Positions 14,155 through 18,945 of a stretch of DNA of 18,945 nt are shown piece by piece. This DNA is from an uncultured Parabacteroides sp. (GTDB lineage Bacteria; Bacteroidota; Bacteroidia; Bacteroidales; Tannerellaceae): assembly GCA_937890135.1 (NCBI GenBank), contig CALBYC010000117.1, forward strand, positions 1 through 18,945, given 5' to 3'. The notes beneath the pieces were generated by a model. The model searched no databases, was not told the DNA's origin, and worked only from the letters and a program-made list of their open reading frames with translations. Within the stretch, counting starts at the first letter, position 1, and each line of letters opens with the position of its first letter. A program made the translations under genes and the position numbers.

Positions 14155-15246
14155 TCAACATCCGCTGAGCATGAAACTGCTCCTTGCCCAAGGAGACAGA
14201 CGGCCCGCATCCATGCCTGTCTGGTAAAAATAGACACTTACAAGCACGATTGAAAGAATCCACAACACCAATATGGCCCATTTCGCAGAACTGGAAAGAG
14301 GCTTTGTCTTGAAAAATGAATTGCATAATATGTATCCCGTATAAAACACCGGTATCCCGATAAAGAAAATCATGCTGATACAGCCTATGATGATCCATGC
14401 GGTAGATGCGCCATAAACGAAATTCAATCCAAACGGCGAGAAATGGTATAAGAAGTCCGCCCCTCCAATCAATATCGCAATGGCGGAAATGACCATCACG
14501 ACCAACAGGACAGCCAAAACAGGGAAAAACACGATGCCCAACAATATCAATGCGAATTTCAGGATGAAGCCCACCACTTGCACGAATATGTCGGCCGCCT
14601 TTTGCAGGAAGGTGCGGGAACTTTCCGAAGAGGCCATTTCATTAATCCGGGTTCCGAACTTGCCGAAACCGTCCGTCACCGTCTTCCCTATGTTTTCGAC
14701 CGTCACGCTTTCGCCCCGCATTTCCAATTTTTCCGTGGCCGTCTTGGCCAATGGCGTCACAAGCCAAAAGACCAGATAGAGCGGAATCATAATCCCGTAA
14801 AACAGCAGCAACAGCAACATCGCGATTCGCACGGCAGTGACGTCCCAGCCCATGTAAGCGGCGATGCCGCCCGCCACGCCACCTAAGATTTTATCATCGG
14901 GGTCGCGCATGAAACGCTTATGCTCCCCCCGCGGGTGGTTCTCTTCGTCCGCCTCCTTGGATGTCGATCCACTTTCGTTCTCCTCGTCAAAAATCTCCTC
15001 CGGTTTTCCCATGCGCGCAATCACCTCTTCCACCTGCTGGATCGTGATCACTTGGTATCCCAAACGAACCCGTTCGCCGAATAATTCCGAAATGCGGCTT
15101 TCGAAGTCGTCCATGATTTCATCCGAGCCCTCTTCCTTCCGGAAGTGAATGCGCAGGTTGTTCAAGTATTTGTCAAGCAACTGATAAGCGTCCTCGTCTA
15201 TATTAAAGACAGAACCGCCCAAGTTTATACTGAGTGTCTTTTTCAT
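14155..15246 (-). CDS. PspC-domain membrane protein with HAAS-like N-terminal domain
   Basis: A 363-residue integral membrane protein. Residues ~1-88 are cytosolic and helical, with IMDDFESRISELF and VEEVIARMGKPEEIF, resembling HAAS-type domains that are often encoded next to PadR regulators. An acidic linker (about 86-106) leads to a PspC domain (about 109-168) with KILGGVAGGIAAYMGWD and a hydrophobic double pass. Further hydrophobic segments lie at about 219-261, 282-307 and 322-341. PspC proteins are linked to envelope stress responses in proteobacteria, but this protein's role is not established. It starts 12 bp after the padR stop and is probably controlled by PadR. The C-terminus, SSFMLSGC, is short and cytosolic or periplasmic depending on topology. 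Confidence 0.88.
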   Translation of the reverse strand: MKKTLSINLGGSVFNIDEDAYQLLDKYLNNLRIHFRKEEGSDEIMDDFESRISELFGERVRLGYQVITIQQVEEVIARMGKPEEIFDEENESGSTSKEADEENHPRGEHKRFMRDPDDKILGGVAGGIAAYMGWDVTAVRIAMLLLLLFYGIMIPLYLVFWLVTPLAKTATEKLEMRGESVTVENIGKTVTDGFGKFGTRINEMASSESSRTFLQKAADIFVQVVGFILKFALILLGIVFFPVLAVLLVVMVISAIAILIGGADFLYHFSPFGLNFVYGASTAWIIIGCISMIFFIGIPVFYTGYILCNSFFKTKPLSSSAKWAILVLWILSIVLVSVYFYQTGMDAGRLSPWARSSFMLSGC

Positions 15247-15258
15247 CGCATGTGATAT

Positions 15259-15585
15259 TTAATTGTTCTTGATATGATTGATTGTCTCGGTCAACTGCAG
15301 CCAAGACTGTTCCAGCTCCTGCAGGAACTCTTCCCCCGACTCAGTCAGCTCATAATACTTGCGCGGAGGACCTTGCGTCGACTCTATCCATTTATAACTG
15401 AGGAACCCGCAGTTCTTCAAGCGCGTCAGCAATGGATACAGCGTGCCCTCCACGACAATCAGACGCGCCGCCTGCAATTTCTGGATGATGTCCGAAGTGT
15501 AAGCAGGCTCTTTCTTCAACAAGAGAAGGATGCAATATTCCAACGTGCCCTTTCTCATTTGCGATTTCACATTTTCCGCATTCAT
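15259..15585 (-). CDS. PadR-family transcriptional regulator
   Basis: A small winged-helix repressor of the PadR family (PF03551), 108 residues, normally a dimer. Visible landmarks: KGTLEYCILLLLKKEPAYTSDI opening helices, the recognition region VVEGTLYPLLTRLKNCGFLSY (about 44-64), and the wing GPPRKYYELTESGEEFL (about 72-88). The ATG at 15583-15585 (MNAENVKSQM) is preferred over an upstream in-frame TTG that falls inside the promoter element. It leads an operon with the PspC-domain gene, 12 bp downstream. PadR regulators commonly repress their own operon, and an operator-like palindrome sits upstream of the -7 element. The inducer is unknown. Confidence 0.93.
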   Translation of the reverse strand: MNAENVKSQMRKGTLEYCILLLLKKEPAYTSDIIQKLQAARLIVVEGTLYPLLTRLKNCGFLSYKWIESTQGPPRKYYELTESGEEFLQELEQSWLQLTETINHIKNN

Positions 15586-15606
15586 TTCTTTCCGTATATG
15601 TTGCCG

Positions 15607-15614
15607 CAAAGATA
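15607..15614 (-). promoter_or_regulatory. -7 promoter element for padR-pspC
   Basis: The minus strand reads TATCTTTG, followed by CGGC as at trmB and hflX, but here 21 bp before the start codon. Its upstream edge overlaps a small dyad, ATAGG-CAAA-CCTAT (15612-15625). Confidence 0.7.
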
Positions 15615-15626
15615 GGCAAACCTATT

Positions 15627-15647
15627 GTACCATGCCATACATGATAC
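15627..15647. promoter_or_regulatory. Operator-like dyad in the padR-pspC promoter
   Basis: GTACCATG-N5-CATGATAC: 7 of 8 bases of each arm are complementary. The centre (15637) is about 34 bp upstream of the predicted transcription start, over the -33 region. The position and size suit a PadR dimer that autorepresses. Binding is inferred from position and symmetry only. Confidence 0.5.
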
Positions 15648-15761
15648 TTATTTTTTACGTTATTTAATATTTTTCGCCCTGCAATGGAAACCATCCTTGC
15701 ACATTACACGGCAATTTGTGTAATATATAGGCAACCATTAGCAGATGTTGCCGGAAAAGGT

Positions 15762-15769
15762 TATTTTTG
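15762..15769 (+). promoter_or_regulatory. -7 promoter element for the acyl-CoA synthetase gene
   Basis: TATTTTTG (TAnnTTTG) followed by CGG, 24 bp upstream of the ATG at 15794. The divergent padR promoter lies about 150 bp away. Confidence 0.6.
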
Positions 15770-15793
15770 CGGAAGAATTATAAAGAAACAAAT

Positions 15794-17605
15794 ATGGCTT
15801 GTTATCATTTTGCCGAATTAGTATATCGGCAAGCTGAAAAGTACGGAAATCGTACAGCTCTTAAGTATAGAGACGAGGCAACCGGCAAATGGTTGAAAGT
15901 ATCCTGGAACGAATTTGCGGAATATGTCACCCTGACAGCAGAGGCGATGGCGAACTGCGGCTTGCAAGTTCAAGAGAACATTGGCGTATATTCCCAAAAT
16001 ATGCCACAATGTTTATATACCTATTTCGGGGCGTACGCCAACAGGATTGTAGACATCCCCATGTATGCCACCAGTTCTCCCGCCCAAATCGCATTCATCG
16101 TTGAAGACGCACAAGTACATACCCTGTTCGTCGGGGAGCAACTGCAGTACAACAATGCTTTGATTGTCCAAAAGCAACTGCCCGACATATTGAAACGCCT
16201 GGTGATTTTCGACCCGAACGTCCGTCTGGACCCGGAAGATAAGACCTCCGTGTATTTCGAGGATTTCATCCGCCTGGGCAACAATGCGCACGCCGAGAGC
16301 ACGGTGAAAGTCCGCAGTTCGCAGGCTTTGCCCTCGGACGTTGCCACCATCATCTACACGTCCGGCACGACAGGACAGTCGAAGGGTGTCATCCTGACCC
16401 ATGCCAACTACCTGGAGGCGATACGGGTCCACAACCTCCGCATCCCGCAAGTCACGGACAAGGACTTGTCCATGTGCTTCCTTCCGTTGACGCACATCTT
16501 CGAACGTGGCTGGACTATGGTTTGCATCAGCAAAGGATGCCCGGTAGCCATCAATTTGGACCCCAAAAAGATACAGCAGACTTTGCCCGAAGTCTGCCCG
16601 TCCGTCATGTGCAACGTCCCCCGTTTCTGGGAAAAAGTGTACATCGGCATCCAGGAGAAAATAAAGAATTCTTCTCCAGCCATGCAAAAGGTGTTCCGGA
16701 ACGCAATCGCCGTCGGCCATGAATACATCCTGAATTACCAGCGATTGGACAAAAAGGCGCCTTGGGCGTTGAAGGCCAAATTCGAATTCTACGACAAGAC
16801 GGTGTTCTCGCTCCTGAAGCATGTCTTGGGCATCAAAAAGGGCAAATTCTTCCCCGTGGCAGGCGCGCCGCTGTCAGACAAGGTGCTGGAGTTCCTGTTG
16901 TCCGTCAACATTCCCATACGTTACGGCTACGGGCTGAGCGAAACGACAGCGACCGTCAGCTTCTTCCCGGAAAAGAACTATGAGATCGGCTCGCTGGGCA
17001 TGATACAGCCGGGGCTGGAAGTCAAAATAGACCCGGCGAACAACGAGATACTGGTCAAGGGGAAAACCGTCATGGCCGGATATTACAACCGTCCGGACGA
17101 GAATGCCAAGGCATTCACCGAGGATGGATTCTTCCGTACCGGGGACGCCGGGCGCAAGAACGGGAACGTGTTGTACTTCTCGGAGCGCATCAAGGATTTG
17201 TACAAGACATCCAACGGCAAGTACATCGCGCCCCAGGCGATTGAACTGTGCTTGACAAGCGACCCGTACATCGAGCAGGTAGCCATCATCGGCGACCAGC
17301 GCAAATTCGTCAGCGCCTTGGTCGTCCCGAACCTCAAGCTGCTCGAGGACTATGCCAAAAGCCAGAACATCCCTTACAAGGACAGTTCCGAGCTGGTGAA
17401 GAACGAATACATCCACAAGCTGGTGCAATCCCACATCGAAGAGCACCAAAAGGAACTGGCGGCATACGAGAAAGTCAAACGGTTCACGCTTCTGGACCAT
17501 CCGTTCTCCATGGAAAGCGGAGAACTGACGGACACGTTGAAGCTGCGCCGGAGGGTGGTCGCCGAGCATTATGCCAAAGAGATCGAAGCCATGTATGAAG
17601 AATAA
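15794..17605 (+). CDS. Long-chain fatty acid-CoA ligase (AMP-forming)
   Basis: Activates long-chain fatty acids through an acyl-adenylate to acyl-CoA, at the cytosolic face of the inner membrane, feeding lipid synthesis or remodelling. The 603-residue product belongs to the ANL superfamily, FadD15-like long-chain branch. It has the P-loop TSGTTGQSKG (189-198), an aromatic-rich RFWEKVYIGI segment, YGYGLSETTATVS, and the YYNRPDENAKAFTEDGFFRTGD region containing the adenylate-binding Asp, then the C-terminal lid with DLYKTSNGKYIAP carrying the catalytic-lysine region. The ATG at 15794 (MACYHFAELV) gives a family-typical N-terminus; an upstream in-frame TTG lies within the promoter element. Monocistronic; the prfB promoter follows after 21 bp. 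Confidence 0.95.
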   Translation: MACYHFAELVYRQAEKYGNRTALKYRDEATGKWLKVSWNEFAEYVTLTAEAMANCGLQVQENIGVYSQNMPQCLYTYFGAYANRIVDIPMYATSSPAQIAFIVEDAQVHTLFVGEQLQYNNALIVQKQLPDILKRLVIFDPNVRLDPEDKTSVYFEDFIRLGNNAHAESTVKVRSSQALPSDVATIIYTSGTTGQSKGVILTHANYLEAIRVHNLRIPQVTDKDLSMCFLPLTHIFERGWTMVCISKGCPVAINLDPKKIQQTLPEVCPSVMCNVPRFWEKVYIGIQEKIKNSSPAMQKVFRNAIAVGHEYILNYQRLDKKAPWALKAKFEFYDKTVFSLLKHVLGIKKGKFFPVAGAPLSDKVLEFLLSVNIPIRYGYGLSETTATVSFFPEKNYEIGSLGMIQPGLEVKIDPANNEILVKGKTVMAGYYNRPDENAKAFTEDGFFRTGDAGRKNGNVLYFSERIKDLYKTSNGKYIAPQAIELCLTSDPYIEQVAIIGDQRKFVSALVVPNLKLLEDYAKSQNIPYKDSSELVKNEYIHKLVQSHIEEHQKELAAYEKVKRFTLLDHPFSMESGELTDTLKLRRRVVAEHYAKEIEAMYEE

Positions 17606-17626
17606 GGCGCATTGACATAAAAATCG

Positions 17627-17634
17627 TACCTTTG
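17627..17634 (+). promoter_or_regulatory. -7 promoter element for prfB
   Basis: TACCTTTG (TAnnTTTG), 29 bp upstream of the prfB ATG. TTGACA at 17612-17617 lies 9 bp upstream, too close to be the usual -33 box. Confidence 0.65.
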
Positions 17635-17663
17635 TGCCATAAATCAAAAATAAACGTTTATAT

Positions 17664-18789
17664 ATGATTACATCAGACCAACTACAGGACATGTTGGAGC
17701 GCGAGAAAGCGCTGAGGGGGTATCTTTGACATCGATGGCAAGACCATCCAGTTAGAAGAAGAGGAACTGCGCACGCAGGACCCGGGATTCTGGGAAGATG
17801 CCAAAAGAGCGGAAGCCCAAATGAAAAAGGTGAAGGACCTGAAGAAATGGATCGAGCTTTACAATGAGGTGAAAGCCGCGGCGGACGAGGTCCAATTGGC
17901 CTATGAATATGTGAAAGAGGGTATCGTCACGGAAGAGGAACTGGACACCGAATATGCCAAAGCGATGCATCTGATCGAGAACCTGGAGTTCCGCAACATG
18001 TTGCGCGACGAAGCGGACCAGATGAGCTGCGTGCTGAAGATCAATTCGGGGGCGGGCGGAACCGAAAGCCAGGACTGGGCTTCCATGCTGTACCGCATGT
18101 ACACGCGCTGGGCGGAATCTAACGGATACAAGATTTCCGTCGCCAACTACCAGGAGGGCGACGAGGCGGGCATCAAGACCGCCACGCTGAACATCGAGGG
18201 AGACTATGCGTACGGTTACCTGAAAAGCGAGAACGGCGTGCACCGACTGGTACGTGTATCCCCCTACAACGCCCAGGGCAAGCGCATGACTTCCTTCGCC
18301 TCCGTGTTCGTCACTCCTCTGGTGGACGACACGATAGAGGTGAAGATCGACCCTGCCGCCATTTCATGGGACACTTTCCGCTCGGGGGGAGCCGGCGGGC
18401 AGAACGTCAACAAAGTGGAATCGGGCGTGAGACTGCGCTATCAGTTCAAGGACCCGTACACGGGCGAGGAAGAGGAAATCCTGATCGAAAACACGGAAAC
18501 GCGCGACCAGCCCAAGAACAGGGAGAACGCCATGAGGCAATTGCGTTCCATCTTGTACGACAAGGAGCTGAAACATCGCATGGCGGAACAGGAGAAAGTG
18601 GAAGCCGGGAAAAAGAAGATCGAATGGGGCTCACAAATCCGCAGCTACGTCTTTGACGACAGGCGCGTGAAAGACCACCGCACGAACTACCAGACTTCCG
18701 ACGTCACGGGCGTGATGGACGGAAAAATAGACGGTTTCATCAAAGCGTATCTGATGGAATTCGCCGGTTCGGAATCCGCCGAGAAATAA
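17664..18789 (+). CDS. prfB: Peptide chain release factor 2, expressed by +1 programmed frameshift
   Basis: Class I release factor that reads UGA and UAA and triggers peptidyl-tRNA hydrolysis. Translation starts at ATG 17664 (MITSDQLQDM), runs 21 codons to CTT, meets in-frame TGA at 17727-17729, and continues in the +1 frame from GAC at 17728, giving about 374 residues in all. The site AGG-GGG-TAT-CTT-TGA-C is the classical autoregulatory frameshift: low RF2 slows termination and favours the shift. Past the site come the helical domain 1, the codon-recognition tripeptide region at 18259-18267 (SPY here, where E. coli RF2 has SPF) and the catalytic GGQ (18394-18402) in GAGGQNVNKVESG. The gene is intact; the internal stop is not a mutation. 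Expression depends on the frameshift. Confidence 0.97.
17715..17730 (+). promoter_or_regulatory. prfB +1 frameshift signal
   Basis: The Shine-Dalgarno-like AGGGGG (17715-17720) is followed by TAT, the slippery codon CTT (17724-17726) and TGA-C (17727-17730). CTT-T allows slippage to TTT. The whole site matches the E. coli prfB signal. A 5-bp hairpin, AGCGC/GCGCT (17698-17702 with 17709-17713), ends 1 nt before it. Confidence 0.93.
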
Positions 18790-18792
18790 ACA

Positions 18793-18830
18793 AACGACTG
18801 CCATGGTTCATGGGAATCATGGCGGCCGTT
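18793..18830 (+). terminator. First hairpin after prfB
   Basis: AACGACTGCCATG pairs with CATGGCGGCCGTT (12 of 13 positions, one G-U, one A-C mismatch) around a 12-nt loop, starting 4 nt after the prfB stop. Only a weak T-run follows, so it may be part of a double terminator. Confidence 0.6.
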
Positions 18831-18836
18831 TCAGGG

Positions 18837-18880
18837 AATCGCCGCAATGAAAGTTTCTTTTCATTGCGGTGATTTCTGTT
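18837..18880 (+). terminator. Second, stronger hairpin after prfB
   Basis: AATCGCCGCAATGAAA (18837-18852) pairs over 16 positions, one of them G-U, with TTTCATTGCGGTGATT (18859-18874) around a 6-nt loop, followed by TCTGTTTCC. It is the more convincing terminator of the pair, although its T-run is interrupted. Confidence 0.7.
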
Positions 18881-18933
18881 TCCGGACATGGGAGACCGTC
18901 ATTTAAACTGTGTCAGCGAAAAGAATAAAGCAA

Positions 18934-18941
18934 TAACTTTG
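18934..18941 (+). promoter_or_regulatory. -7 promoter element for a gene beyond the right edge
   Basis: TAACTTTG matches TAnnTTTG, 4 bp from the window end. No -33 box is evident. It would drive a plus-strand gene that is not visible here; a chance match is possible. Confidence 0.4.
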
Positions 18942-18945
18942 TAAC

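Noticed and set aside
17612..17617. TTGACA as a sigma70-type -35 box for prfB
   Set aside because: It lies 9 bp from the TAnnTTTG element and has no TATAAT at 17 bp; Bacteroidota housekeeping promoters do not use this box.
17664..17820. prfB as a frameshifted pseudogene
   Set aside because: The in-frame TGA sits in the exact AGG-GGG-TAT-CTT-TGA-C recoding signal and the downstream frame is intact, so this is programmed frameshifting.

Overview
The window looks like an ordinary chromosomal segment of a Bacteroidota bacterium, most likely order Bacteroidales. Three things point there. At least nine genes are preceded by the phylum's -7 promoter element TAnnTTTG. Apart from greA, I see no clear Shine-Dalgarno sequences. 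Two secreted proteins end in what look like type IX secretion system (T9SS) sorting domains, which favours a T9SS-bearing Bacteroidales family (Tannerellaceae, Porphyromonadaceae or Odoribacteraceae type) over a typical Bacteroides. The species cannot be named from this sequence. I see no rRNA, tRNA, CRISPR array, insertion sequence or phage gene.

Layout. 1-1642 (minus): a surE-lpxB pair; lpxB runs off the left edge. 1709-3640 (plus): trmB then mrp, divergent from surE and closed by a strong intrinsic terminator. 3704-5455 (minus): a large exported protein of unknown function with a putative T9SS C-terminal domain. 5530-6741 (plus): hflX, whose promoter overlaps that of the exported protein. 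6742-7061: a gene-free stretch with small hairpins and a cluster of short direct and inverted repeats. 7062-9275 (minus): a secreted trypsin-fold serine protease with a T9SS-type C-terminus. 9368-11611 (minus): pnp. 11811-12965 (plus): a DUF4369/thioredoxin-fold lipoprotein without its CXXC site. 13032-14041 (plus): greA and a HIT-family hydrolase, behind a leader containing an intrinsic terminator. 14155-15585 (minus): a padR-pspC operon with an operator-like dyad over its promoter. 15794-17605 (plus): a long-chain acyl-CoA synthetase. 17664-18789 (plus): prfB, with the classical +1 programmed frameshift. Two hairpins and a promoter-like element for an off-window gene follow.

Most genes are housekeeping: lipid A synthesis, tRNA m7G46 modification, Fe-S carrier/ATPase, ribosome-associated GTPase, RNA decay, transcript cleavage, translation termination and fatty acid activation. 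The variable part is the two exported proteins around hflX and the repeat-rich gap between hflX and the protease gene. I found no clearly new multi-gene system. The most interesting signals are regulatory: the greA leader (dyad, promoter, terminator, then a lone consensus Shine-Dalgarno); two genes whose -7 boxes sit 4 nt from the start codon, predicting leaderless mRNAs; the palindrome upstream of padR-pspC; and the prfB frameshift site, whose Shine-Dalgarno-like stimulator is puzzling in a phylum whose anti-Shine-Dalgarno is thought to be occluded.
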